Assembly (NCBI RefSeq): GCF_008369195.1
Contig: NZ_VOBC01000001.1
Location: forward strand, 2,108,001 to 2,172,000
Length of the DNA: 64,000 nucleotides
Direction of reading: 5' to 3'
Source: Sporosarcina sp. ANT_H38
GTDB lineage: Bacteria > Bacillota > Bacilli > Bacillales_A > Planococcaceae
Made by a program: the position numbers and the translations under genes. Positions 29,552 through 38,028 of the stretch are shown here, one piece after another; position 1 is the first letter of the stretch, and every line of letters begins with the position of its first letter. Below the pieces are notes generated by a model. That model saw only the letters and a list, made by a program, of their open reading frames with translations, had not been told where the DNA came from and searched no databases.

Positions 29552-29580
29552 TTGCAACACGTTTACTCATATGATACATT
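29552..29580 (+). promoter_or_regulatory. Promoter of rpmB
   Basis: TTGCAA (29552-29557), 17-bp spacer, TACATT (29575-29580), with TG just upstream of the -10. It lies 60 bp before the rpmB start. Confidence 0.7.
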
Positions 29581-29640
29581 ATTATGGTATGCGAATAAAG
29601 AAGTAAATCACTTAATCATCATTCGCAAGGAGGTAATATT

Positions 29641-29829
29641 ATGTCTAAAGAATGTGTTATTACAGGACGCAAAGCCCGTGCAGGCAATGCGCGCTCACAC
29701 GCAATGAACGCAACTCGTCGTTCTTGGGGTGCGAACCTTCAAAAAGTCCGTATTCTCATTAACGGTAAACCTAAACGTGTATGGGTCTCTGCTAGAGCCC
29801 TTAAATCAGGTAAAGTTCAACGTGTTTAA
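29641..29829 (+). CDS. rpmB: 50S ribosomal protein L28
   Basis: A 62-residue basic protein, [20 protein letters not shown] ... [15 protein letters not shown]. It lacks paired CxxC zinc motifs, as does the B. subtilis L28. AAGGAGG precedes the ATG. It is one of only three clear plus-strand genes here. A TCTAACTTC / GAAGTTAGA hairpin (about 29841-29873) lies in its 3' region before the main terminator. Confidence 0.97.
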   Translation: MSKECVITGRKARAGNARSHAMNATRRSWGANLQKVRILINGKPKRVWVSARALKSGKVQRV

Positions 29830-29880
29830 TGGACTGTAATTCTAACTTCAGCGCCTCGGTGTCGAAGTTAGAAGAAAATA

Positions 29881-29925
29881 AAACGTCGGGCTGAATTTCT
29901 TCAGCCCGACGTTTTTTCTTTTTTC
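29881..29925 (+). terminator. Bidirectional terminator between rpmB and spoVM
   Basis: Stem AACGTCGGGCTGAA / TTCAGCCCGACGTT with TTTTTTCTTTTTTC on the plus side and TTTTATTTTC on the minus side. The stem overlaps the last codons and stop of spoVM. Confidence 0.9.
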
Positions 29926-30047
29926 TTTTTTTTATTCTTGATGTTGCTTGCTGTAACTTTCGGCGATTCATCTTTCTGAAAAACAACCATGCACTTACGT
30001 ACGACCCCACTCACAAATTTCGGCATTGTAAAAGTATAAACCCGCAA
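29901..30047 (-). CDS. spoVM: SpoVM-like spore morphogenetic peptide with C-terminal tail
   Basis: Short frame read by eye. It starts at TTG (30047) with AAAGGAG about 8 bp upstream: MRVYTFTMPKFVSGVVRKCM followed by VVFQKD. This matches the 26-residue B. subtilis SpoVM (MKFYTIKLPKFLGGIVRAML, GSFRKD) at Met1, Tyr4, Thr5, Pro9, Lys10, Phe11, Gly14, Val16, Arg17, Phe23, Lys25 and Asp26. SpoVM is an amphipathic peptide that recognises the curved forespore membrane and anchors SpoIVA. The frame continues 22 residues with a Lys-rich tail (48 in all), ending inside the terminator stem. It sits between rpmB and thiN, as in Bacillus. Confidence 0.85.
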   Translation of the reverse strand: MRVYTFTMPKFVSGVVRKCMVVFQKDESPKVTASNIKNKKKKKEKTSG

Positions 30048-30060
30048 TTCCCCACTCCTT

Positions 30061-30714
30061 TCAGGAATCTGAACTCCTTACCATTAAGCATATGCCTTCA
30101 CGTAACGAGATAGTACAGACTTCTGCAGCCAGTTCATTGCTAGTAAATAAAGTCATGCCTGTTTCAAGTACAGCGTCTACCATGTCATATTTGAAACCCG
30201 TAAGCGTCAGTCCTGAAACAGCCCCACCAAATGAGAAAAATGATATGTATTTAAAACGATCATTCCGCATCACTTGATGAATTCCAGGTATTATTATAGA
30301 AAGTTCATTCAATCCATTGCGAATTGAAAAAGACGTATGTTTGTTAGCGGTTTGAAGCCTGTACAGAAGATGAAGAGCTGATTCCATATGGTCCAGCCTC
30401 CCTCCCGTAACCCCAGTCAAGATGACGTGTTCTGGACGGTAGGAAAGTGCACGTTCTACCGCAAGTTCCGTATCGGTTTCATTTTTTTCTGAACGAAATC
30501 GACCGATTATACGGACCTCGGTGGCTATCTCATCGTATTCACTTTCAGTAACCGAATCAAAATCCCCTACTGCTTCCAGTGGAACAATACCTCTTCGCAG
30601 CAAGTGAAGTGCACCTCTATCCGCTCCGATGAATACCGTATCTTCATGTTGAAATCCCGTCAAGTCCGCTATTTCTAAGTCAGGCCCACCTGCGCAGACG
30701 ACTGCATACTTCAT
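30061..30714 (-). CDS. thiN: Thiamine pyrophosphokinase
   Basis: Transfers pyrophosphate from ATP to thiamine, giving the cofactor TPP. The 217-residue product has VCAGGPDLEIADL, FIGADRGALHLLRRG, AVGDFDSVTESEYDE and LTGVTGGRLDHMESAL, the conserved acidic and Arg/His motifs of the family. ATGA overlap with the rpe stop. Only 13 bp separate its stop from the spoVM start. Confidence 0.94.
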   Translation of the reverse strand: MKYAVVCAGGPDLEIADLTGFQHEDTVFIGADRGALHLLRRGIVPLEAVGDFDSVTESEYDEIATEVRIIGRFRSEKNETDTELAVERALSYRPEHVILTGVTGGRLDHMESALHLLYRLQTANKHTSFSIRNGLNELSIIIPGIHQVMRNDRFKYISFFSFGGAVSGLTLTGFKYDMVDAVLETGMTLFTSNELAAEVCTISLREGICLMVRSSDS

Positions 30715-31379
30715 TTTCCTAGGGCGCTTTCACCAGCGGCTTTTATACGACGTAATGCTGCTGCACGATCAGGCGCATTATAGATAGCCGATCCTGCGAC
30801 AAAGATTGTAGCACCCGCTTCGACACAAGGGATAATCGTTTCTTCATTAATGCCACCGTCGATTTCAATTTCAATCGCAAGTTCTTTCTCGAGGATAATA
30901 GCGGCCAACTGTTTCACTTTCGGGAGGACGGAAGTAATGAATTTCTGACCGCCAAATCCTGGGTTGACCGTCATAAACAACACTAAATCAATTTCATCAA
31001 GAACGTGAAGAATTGTTTCAACCGGTGTATGCGGATTCAAAACAACGCCTGATTTCACCCCGTAGGATTTAATCAATTGAAGTGTACGGTGCAAATGAGG
31101 GCATGCCTCCACGTGTACAGTAATATAATCTGCACCGGCTTTCGCAAACTGTTCAATATATGCATTCGGATTTTCAATCATTAAATGAACATCTAGCGGC
31201 AATTTCGTCACCGGTCTAAGCGCTTCGACTACAATTGCTCCCATTGTTATGTTTGGAACGAAATGTCCATCCATGACATCGATATGAATAAGTTCCGCGC
31301 CCGCTGCTTCGACTTCTTTTACTTCTTCGGCAAGCTTCGAAAAGTCTGCCGCTAAAATTGAAGGTGCAATTTTAATCAT
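30711..31379 (-). CDS. rpe: Ribulose-phosphate 3-epimerase
   Basis: Interconverts ribulose-5-P and xylulose-5-P in the pentose phosphate pathway. The 222-residue TIM barrel has IKIAPSILAADF, HIDVMDGHFVPNI, LDVHLMIENP, MTVNPGFGGQKFI and EIDGGINEETI. The ATG at 31379 is preferred because GAGGT lies about 9 bp upstream. It overlaps the rsgA end by 8 bp. An ATG at 31388 is too near the ribosome-binding site. Confidence 0.95.
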   Translation of the reverse strand: MIKIAPSILAADFSKLAEEVKEVEAAGAELIHIDVMDGHFVPNITMGAIVVEALRPVTKLPLDVHLMIENPNAYIEQFAKAGADYITVHVEACPHLHRTLQLIKSYGVKSGVVLNPHTPVETILHVLDEIDLVLFMTVNPGFGGQKFITSVLPKVKQLAAIILEKELAIEIEIDGGINEETIIPCVEAGATIFVAGSAIYNAPDRAAALRRIKAAGESALGK

Positions 31380-32265
31380 GTTTTTCATACCTCGGCTTTC
31401 GGTCAAGTATTTCTTGCATGAACTGCAGGTAATGATCATAACGATGACGTGGAATTTCCCCTGTCTCCACCATATCTTTCACTGCACACTTAGGTTCTTT
31501 TAAGTGCAAGCAACCCCGGAATCTACAGTTCGGCGCAACTTCATCCATATCTACAAAGTAACGTGACAGGTCCTCTTTTTCGATATGATCGAATTCAAGT
31601 GAACTGAAGCCCGGAGTATCTGCGACAAGGCCACCTAATATCTCAAGCAACTCAACATGGCGCGTCGTATGCTTTCCGCGTCCAAGCGCTTCTGAAATTT
31701 CCCCCGTCTTCAATTCAAGCATAGGCAATACCGTGTTCAATAATGTCGATTTCCCAACACCTGATTGTCCGGCAAGAACCGTAGTTTTATCTTCAAAATA
31801 AGGTTCCAATAAAGCAGTCAGTTGAGGATCGTCAATAAAAGTCTCGATAACGTCATACCCGATTTTTTTATAATACGCTGCCGATTCAGCAACGATTTTC
31901 AGTTCATCAGCATTCGCAAGATCTTTTTTCGTTAAACAGATAATTGGTTTCACATCGAACGATTCGACAACAACAAGAAACCTGTCTAACAGATATTGGC
32001 TGAATGCTGGTTCTACAATGGAGAATACGAGCAATGCCTGATGAACATTCGAGATTGGCGGACGGACTAGTTCATTGAACCGCTCATGGACTTCAGTGAC
32101 TGTTGCATCATTATTTTCAACACGTACATAAGTTACGAAATCTCCGACCAGTGGATGAATACCGCGGTTTCTGAAAACTCCACGACCTCGACATTGAATT
32201 ATTTCTCCGTCATTTTCCACATAATAATACCCACTGATTGCTTTTCTAATTTGTCCTTCTGGCAT
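31372..32265 (-). CDS. rsgA: Small ribosomal subunit biogenesis GTPase RsgA
   Basis: Circularly permuted GTPase for late 30S maturation; in B. subtilis a target of PrkC. The 297-residue protein has an N-terminal OB fold, G4 TKKD, P-loop GQSGVGKSTLLN, G3 DTPGFSS, and a zinc motif CRFRGCLHLKEPKCAV. The ATG at 32265 follows AAGGGGTG. It lies 13 bp after prkC, in the conserved prpC-prkC-rsgA-rpe order. Confidence 0.96.
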   Translation of the reverse strand: MPEGQIRKAISGYYYVENDGEIIQCRGRGVFRNRGIHPLVGDFVTYVRVENNDATVTEVHERFNELVRPPISNVHQALLVFSIVEPAFSQYLLDRFLVVVESFDVKPIICLTKKDLANADELKIVAESAAYYKKIGYDVIETFIDDPQLTALLEPYFEDKTTVLAGQSGVGKSTLLNTVLPMLELKTGEISEALGRGKHTTRHVELLEILGGLVADTPGFSSLEFDHIEKEDLSRYFVDMDEVAPNCRFRGCLHLKEPKCAVKDMVETGEIPRHRYDHYLQFMQEILDRKPRYEKHD

Positions 32266-32278
32266 TCTTTCACCCCTT

Positions 32279-34300
32279 CTATTTGGTTTCGTTATAATTG
32301 ACCACGTCCGCAAGGATAGTTTTATTATCGCGCGTAATTTTATATGCCCCGTTTTGTCCTTCTTCCAAGTTAAGTGAAATTTGTTTTTTAGTCGTTTCCG
32401 TAATTGAAAATTCTTCGAAGACCTTCGTCATTTTGTTATTTTTGTCCTGAATGTAAATACGAATAATTTGTGGAACAGGAGCAGGCTCTTGCACATCTTC
32501 AATGTCTTCCTCTTCGCCTTCAACTTGTTCTTCTTCATCCCCGTCACCAATTTCTTCATTTGGTACAGGCTCAACCACTTCAGGTACATACTCAATTGTC
32601 ACAGTTCGAAAAATTGACTTATCGGGTTTTTGCTCTGGACCTTTTGATAAGACAACTTCAACTTTTCCACCTTTTTTAATTGCCGTATTGCCATCCGGTG
32701 TTTGTGAAATGACAAGCCCTTTAGGCACTGTTGAAGAATAAACTTCTCTCACTATATCTATTTTAAAACCTGATGATTTTTCATAATCACCTAGTTGTTT
32801 CTCGTCATATCCAAGTAGACTGTCGAGATTTTGTAAATCTGGACCTTTACTGACAGTGAACTGTAACTCCGTTTCGCTTGGTATTACTTCCCCTGCTTCA
32901 GGATCTTGTCCAATGATTGTACCCTTTGGTTCATCAGAAAATTCTTCTATTGGATCATCAATCGACTTAAAACCCTTATCCGCTAAAGAAGCAATAGTTA
33001 TCTCAGCATTACGGCCAACATAATTAGCGAGTTCCATCGTTTCTTCACCTGTACTAATATATAAGGTGATCACAGAATCGACATCTCGTTTCTTCTCTGC
33101 CTCGGGAATAGTTTGGATTACTTCCCCTTTTTTAAATTCATCGGATGACTCTTCCTTTTTTTCAATCACCTCAAAACCCTCTTCTAAGAGACGATTCATC
33201 GCTTCTACTTCTTGCATTCCAGATACATTCGGAATAATAGCCTTTTTAGGTCCTAGCATACCTAGTATAAGTAGCAGCAGAATAATTACGCCTGCAATTC
33301 CACCAACAATGAACGGCCATTTTTTACGTTTTTTCGGTAGCGGTGTAGGTTGTTCAAGCTTAACTGGTTCAATTTTTTTTGTATCTTCAACACTATCAAA
33401 CTTTTTCGGTTCACTAACGATTGGTATCGCACGTGTGCGATCATCATCAAACAAAATTGCGAATTTCTTCTCGTTTGCCCGTTCAGCTGACAGTACAGTT
33501 AGTAAATCATCATACATTTCGTCTGCCGAATCATATCGATATGTAGCATCTTTCATAGTCGCCTTCAAAATAACATTTTCCACACTTTGTGGAATGGAAG
33601 GGAAAATCGTTCTCACTGAAGGTGTTTCTTCTTGTAAATGTTTCAATGCAATAGCAACTGCTGTATCTGCGGTAAACGGTAATACACCTGACAGCAATTC
33701 ATACAAGACAATTCCTAACGAATATATATCAGACTTTTTCGTTGCCATTCCGCCACGTGCTTGTTCGGGAGACAAATAATGGACGGTACCAATAACCGAG
33801 TTCGTTTTCGTATGAGCTGTAGCGCTAAGTGCCATCGCAATACCGAAATCAGTGATTTTAACATTCCCATCTGAATCCATTAAAATGTTCTGAGGCTTTA
33901 CATCACGATGGACGATTCCATTATGATGAGCGTTCGCAATTGCAGAAACAATCTGTTGCATAATCGGCAAAGCTTGTTCAGGCGTCAGAGCACCATTATC
34001 TTGGATAAACTTCTTCAATGTTTGTCCTTCAATATACTCCATCACGAGGTAATGAAGTTCGTCTTCCTCACCAACATCGAATATATCGACTATGTGTGGG
34101 TGCGTCAGACTCGTTGCAGAAAGTGCTTCACGTTTAAATCTTCTTTTCAGTGCCTCTTCATTTGCGAAATCATAATTAAGGACCTTAATTGCAACATCAC
34201 GGTCCAGGATGACGTCATGTGCAAGATATACTTTTGACATGCCGCCGTCACCAATATTCCTTACAATTTCATAGCGTCCACCTATTCTAGATCCAATCAT
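32279..34300 (-). CDS. prkC: PASTA-domain Ser/Thr protein kinase PrkC
   Basis: Membrane kinase that senses peptidoglycan fragments and muropeptides, including germination signals. The 673-residue product has a kinase domain at about 1-270 (Lys39 in VAIKV, HRDVKPQN, DFGIA), a basic stretch and transmembrane helix at about 330-355 (WPFIVGGIAGVIILLLLILG), three extracellular PASTA repeats (about 357-560), and a C-terminal domain. An unusually acidic segment (GDGDEEEQVEGEEEDIED) splits the C-terminal part. ATGA overlap with prpC. Confidence 0.96.
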   Translation of the reverse strand: MIGSRIGGRYEIVRNIGDGGMSKVYLAHDVILDRDVAIKVLNYDFANEEALKRRFKREALSATSLTHPHIVDIFDVGEEDELHYLVMEYIEGQTLKKFIQDNGALTPEQALPIMQQIVSAIANAHHNGIVHRDVKPQNILMDSDGNVKITDFGIAMALSATAHTKTNSVIGTVHYLSPEQARGGMATKKSDIYSLGIVLYELLSGVLPFTADTAVAIALKHLQEETPSVRTIFPSIPQSVENVILKATMKDATYRYDSADEMYDDLLTVLSAERANEKKFAILFDDDRTRAIPIVSEPKKFDSVEDTKKIEPVKLEQPTPLPKKRKKWPFIVGGIAGVIILLLLILGMLGPKKAIIPNVSGMQEVEAMNRLLEEGFEVIEKKEESSDEFKKGEVIQTIPEAEKKRDVDSVITLYISTGEETMELANYVGRNAEITIASLADKGFKSIDDPIEEFSDEPKGTIIGQDPEAGEVIPSETELQFTVSKGPDLQNLDSLLGYDEKQLGDYEKSSGFKIDIVREVYSSTVPKGLVISQTPDGNTAIKKGGKVEVVLSKGPEQKPDKSIFRTVTIEYVPEVVEPVPNEEIGDGDEEEQVEGEEEDIEDVQEPAPVPQIIRIYIQDKNNKMTKVFEEFSITETTKKQISLNLEEGQNGAYKITRDNKTILADVVNYNETK

Positions 34301-35055
34301 GGATTAGTCGCCTCCACTTCAGTCGAGTCGATTAAAATAACGGAGATATTGTCTTCCCCGCCCATCTTGTTCGCTAAATCAACAAGTTCTTCCGTCTTTT
34401 CAAGCAACGTAGCGCTAGATAGAACAATATCACTCATCGATTGTTGATTAACTTTATTACTCAGGCCATCGGTACAAATGAGCATGTACATGTCATCTTC
34501 CAACTCAAGTGAATAAAGATCAGGTACAATCTTTTTCTCCGAACCAATTGCTTTCATAATCCAGTTTCGTTGTGGATGAACTGCCGCCTCTTCCTCAGTA
34601 ATTTCTCCACTGTCAAGCAGTACATTGACGTAAGAATGGTCTCGTGTTACTTGGCGTACGCCTTGCCCATCAATTGCGTATACTCTGCTATCTCCAGTAT
34701 GCGAAATAAGACAAGAACGTCCGCGTATGAGGGCAGCTTCAAATGTCGTTCCCATTCCTTTATACGCTTCATTTTCATTTGCATGTTTGTAAAGTAAATC
34801 GTTTACGTGAATGACCGCTTGTTGAAGCCATTCCGCCCATTTATCTTCAGCTTCAAACTTTAAACTATCAAGTTCCATGAATTGCTCTCCAATTACTCTG
34901 ACCGCTGTCGAACTGGCGTAATCCCCCCCAAGGTGGCCGCCCATACCGTCCGCTATAACAGCAAGCATAACGCCGCTCGGAAGTGTGTATACAGCCGCAC
35001 TGTCTTCGTTGACCGTTCGCTTCCTGCCGATATCCGTCAAGACCTCAAATCGCAA
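34297..35055 (-). CDS. prpC: PP2C-type protein phosphatase PrpC
   Basis: Mn/Mg-dependent phosphatase opposing PrkC. The 252-residue protein has PP2C motifs: NEDSAAV, ADGMGGHLGGDYAS, GTTFEAALI, SHTGDSRVY, TRDHSYV, LLICTDGLSN-like MLICTDGLSN and GGEDNISVILI. TTG start at 35055 (MRFEVLTDIGRKR) with GGGGGG upstream. Coupled to prkC. Confidence 0.96.
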   Translation of the reverse strand: MRFEVLTDIGRKRTVNEDSAAVYTLPSGVMLAVIADGMGGHLGGDYASSTAVRVIGEQFMELDSLKFEAEDKWAEWLQQAVIHVNDLLYKHANENEAYKGMGTTFEAALIRGRSCLISHTGDSRVYAIDGQGVRQVTRDHSYVNVLLDSGEITEEEAAVHPQRNWIMKAIGSEKKIVPDLYSLELEDDMYMLICTDGLSNKVNQQSMSDIVLSSATLLEKTEELVDLANKMGGEDNISVILIDSTEVEATNP

Positions 35056-35088
35056 CGTCTATCCCCCCTTTTGATTCTAATCCCTAGC

Positions 35089-36447
35089 TTACTTACCTTT
35101 TTTCCGGAAAGCCGCAACAAAAAATCCATCGCTGCCGAAGTGTTGTGGAAGTACTTGAAGAGTGTTATCTTCAATCGCCAATTTTTCTTTACCAGTTAGT
35201 TGCGGCAAAGGGATTTTCTCCATATCCGTATGACGCACAAGGAATTGTTCAACCATCCCCTGATTTTCTGCATACTCAACTGTACACGTACTATAGACAA
35301 TGACCCCATCCGATTTAATCAATTCACGAGCCGTATCAAGAAGGTCTGACTGAATCGTCGTCAACGCATCTAAATCCGCTTGTGTTTTGTTGTACTTAAT
35401 TTCAGGCTTTCTACGGATAACACCAAGACCGCTACAAGGAGCGTCCACAAGAATACGATCGAACGAGGACAGCTCGTATAGCTCAGTCAGTTTCCTGCTA
35501 TCTCCACTTAATGCTTTGATTGACGTTAAGCCAAGGCGTGTCGCATTTGCTTCAATAAGCTTCAGCTTATGTTCATGTAAATCATGCGCAAAAACTTGCC
35601 CTTCATCGTTCATTTTTTCAGCGATATGAGTTGTTTTCCCACCCGGTGCTGCACACATATCGAGCACTTTCATTCCTGGCGATAAATCAAGAGCAAGAAC
35701 AGGTAACATTGAACTTTCGTCTTGAATTGTGATAAGTCCTTTTTTATAGGCCTCTGTATTTGCAGGATTGCCACTTTCAGAAATAATGCACTCCGGTACA
35801 ACTTCGCCTTTTCTTACCTCAATACCTTCTGATTCAAGTAAAGCAATGACTTCTTCGGGTGTTGCTTTTGCTGTATTGACGCGAATTGTCATCGCAGCTG
35901 GATGATTATTTTCATGCGCCATAATTGCCGCTTCTTCTTCGCCAAATTGTTCATTCCAACGCTTAATCAACCATTCCGGATGACTCGTTTCGATAGACGT
36001 TTTCAAAGTGCTATCTTCCATTTCATCAAGTGAACGAACGCCTTTTCGCAACACAGAACGTAGAATACCATTTACAGTCGGTGCAATTCGTTTATGTCCG
36101 CGCCTTTTCGCAATCTCAACTGCCTCGTGAACAACAGCATGTGGAGGGATTTTCGTTAAATAAACGATTTGATACAACGATAACCTTAGAAGTTCTCGCA
36201 CCCAGCCGTCTAATTTTCCACGAACAAACGGTTCAAGATAATAATCAAGTGTCATCCGATGCTGAAGCGTGCCATATGTCAATTCCGTTAATAAGCCACG
36301 GTCTTTCGTTTCAATACCATACTTTTCAATTGTTCTGTGTAGCAATAAATTGCTATAAGCTTGATGATCATTTATTTCCATCAGAATTGAAAGGGCTGCG
36401 TCGCGGACGTTGCCGTTCCATATTTTCTTTTTAGGTCTAGTATTCAT
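35089..36447 (-). CDS. rsmB: 16S rRNA (cytosine-967-C5)-methyltransferase
   Basis: Methylates C967 of 16S rRNA. The 452-residue protein has an N-terminal NusB-like domain (about 1-140) and a C-terminal Rossmann methyltransferase with MCAAPGGKTTHIAEKM, VDAPCSGLG and the catalytic Cys in VYSTCTVEYAENQ. ATGA overlap with the fmt stop. 33 bp before prpC. Confidence 0.96.
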   Translation of the reverse strand: MNTRPKKKIWNGNVRDAALSILMEINDHQAYSNLLLHRTIEKYGIETKDRGLLTELTYGTLQHRMTLDYYLEPFVRGKLDGWVRELLRLSLYQIVYLTKIPPHAVVHEAVEIAKRRGHKRIAPTVNGILRSVLRKGVRSLDEMEDSTLKTSIETSHPEWLIKRWNEQFGEEEAAIMAHENNHPAAMTIRVNTAKATPEEVIALLESEGIEVRKGEVVPECIISESGNPANTEAYKKGLITIQDESSMLPVLALDLSPGMKVLDMCAAPGGKTTHIAEKMNDEGQVFAHDLHEHKLKLIEANATRLGLTSIKALSGDSRKLTELYELSSFDRILVDAPCSGLGVIRRKPEIKYNKTQADLDALTTIQSDLLDTARELIKSDGVIVYSTCTVEYAENQGMVEQFLVRHTDMEKIPLPQLTGKEKLAIEDNTLQVLPQHFGSDGFFVAAFRKKGK

Positions 36448-37385
36448 TCAAAGCGGTCCCCTTTACTCCATTTAGATCCGGTTCCGCGAATAAATTCATC
36501 CGCTGAAATCCGTTTCTTTCCGGCTGGCTGTAGATCCGTTAACGCTACGGCGATATCATCGCCGGTCTTCACAATAATACGATCGCTTTCAATTCCAATA
36601 ATTGTACCTGGGAGCGCAGTATCCGTAGTATGGATTTTCTCACTCCACCAAATCTTCACATTTTCACCTTGGAATACGGTATATGCGACCGGCCATGGGT
36701 GAAGTCCTCGGATTTTATCATAGATTGCTTTTCCACCTTCGGACCAGTCAATCCGTTCTTGTTCACGGGAAATATTGCGCGCAAATGACACGAGTGATTC
36801 ATCCTGTGCAATTTTCTTATTTGATCCATTCAATATGGAAGGTAGTGTTTCTTTTAGAAGTGCTGTTCCTGCCACTGATAACGCATTGAACATACTTCCA
36901 GTGTGATCCGTATCCTTAATAGGAACAGTCACTTGTGAAATGATATCGCCAGCATCCAGTTTTTCAACCATATACATAATTGTGACGCCTGTTTCTGTTT
37001 CACCGTCCATTATTGCTTGGTGTATCGGCGCGCCACCACGATATTTAGGTAGTAAGGAAGCATGTACATTAATACAGCCGAGTTTCGGAACTTCTAGCAG
37101 CTCCTTCGGTAAAATCTGTCCAAATGCCGCGGTCACGAGTAGATCTGGTTTAAGTGCGATGATTTCATCAAGTTCAGTCGAACCTCTTAGTTTTTCAGGC
37201 TGAATAATCTGCAGTCCCAGTCGAAGCGCTTCCACTTTCACTGGGGGAGGTGTTAAAACCCGTTTCCGTCCAACTGGTCTGTCAGGTTGTGTGACTACTG
37301 CTGCGATGGTATGTCCTTCATCGTGCAGCATAGTTAGAACAGCTACCGAAAATTCAGGTGTTCCCATAAAGACGATTTTCGTCAT
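36444..37385 (-). CDS. fmt: Methionyl-tRNA formyltransferase
   Basis: Formylates initiator Met-tRNA. The 313-residue product begins MTKIVFMGTPEFSVAVL and has the folate/catalytic motif INVHASLLPKYRGGAPIHQA and EKLDAGDII. A C-terminal tRNA-binding domain follows. It overlaps the def stop by 4 bp. Confidence 0.97.
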   Translation of the reverse strand: MTKIVFMGTPEFSVAVLTMLHDEGHTIAAVVTQPDRPVGRKRVLTPPPVKVEALRLGLQIIQPEKLRGSTELDEIIALKPDLLVTAAFGQILPKELLEVPKLGCINVHASLLPKYRGGAPIHQAIMDGETETGVTIMYMVEKLDAGDIISQVTVPIKDTDHTGSMFNALSVAGTALLKETLPSILNGSNKKIAQDESLVSFARNISREQERIDWSEGGKAIYDKIRGLHPWPVAYTVFQGENVKIWWSEKIHTTDTALPGTIIGIESDRIIVKTGDDIAVALTDLQPAGKKRISADEFIRGTGSKWSKGDRFE

Positions 37386-37891
37386 CGTTGTCCACCTCCA
37401 CCACTTTCTTCTTCATCTGACTGTACTAATTCTGATGGGTCTACAATACGAATAATTTTCGAATCAAATAATACACCATTTAAATGATCTATTTCGTGTA
37501 GAATGGCGCGTGCTTCATAATCTTCCGCTTCGAGTTCATAAAGTGAACCGTTCCGTTCTTGCGCTTCAATACGCACAAAGAATGGTCTTTCCACTTCGCC
37601 AAATAGATCCGGAAAACTGAGGCAGCCTTCGACCTCTACTTCAGAACCTCCAACTGCTGTCACAACTGGATTTACCATTTCGATGACGTCTTGTCCTTCA
37701 CCCATGTCAACGATTGCTACGCGTACAGCTTCACCAATTTGCGGCGCTGCAATGCCGATGCCATCCGCAGCCACCATTGTGTCGTACATATCATCAAGCA
37801 GCTTTGAAAGCTTCTTATCAAATTTTATTACTTCTTTACATTTTTGTTGAAGAACCGGAGCCGGATGCTTCACAATTTCACGTATTGCCAA
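37382..37891 (-). CDS. def: Peptide deformylase
   Basis: Removes the N-formyl group from nascent proteins. The 169-residue metalloenzyme has GIGIAAPQIG (motif 1), EGCLSFP (motif 2, metal Cys) and HEIDHLNG (motif 3, metal His residues and catalytic Glu). TTG start at 37891 with AGAGGAATAG upstream. It has a Glu/Gly-rich C-terminal tail. Confidence 0.96.
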   Translation of the reverse strand: MAIREIVKHPAPVLQQKCKEVIKFDKKLSKLLDDMYDTMVAADGIGIAAPQIGEAVRVAIVDMGEGQDVIEMVNPVVTAVGGSEVEVEGCLSFPDLFGEVERPFFVRIEAQERNGSLYELEAEDYEARAILHEIDHLNGVLFDSKIIRIVDPSELVQSDEEESGGGGQR

Positions 37892-37949
37892 ATCTATTCC
37901 TCTTCTCTTATCTTGTTGTCTATAAAATCATAATATCTCGTACTTTGGA

Positions 37950-38025
37950 TCGACTCAATCGCAGGCCTACAGGATGTAAGCCAAGCATTGACTGCCTTCC
38001 CCTTATCTAAGGCTATTGCGCTTTT
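37950..38025. repeat. Decayed, inverted copy of the dispersed repeat (weak)
   Basis: Read on the minus strand, the def-priA gap contains AAAAGCGCAATAGCC ... TTACATCCTGTAGGCCTGCGA. This resembles the ends and the CATCCTGTAGG module of the repeats at 19.2 and 23.2 kb. The match is partial. Confidence 0.4.
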
Positions 38026-38028
38026 GTT

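Noticed and set aside
29801..30010. 69-codon minus-strand frame between thiN and rpmB
   Set aside because: It runs through the terminator and into rpmB in antisense. The overlapping SpoVM frame has the ribosome-binding site and homology.
33066..33779. 237-codon plus-strand frame antisense to prkC
   Set aside because: Ser/Ile/Phe-rich shadow of the kinase and PASTA coding sequence, which is well supported on the other strand.
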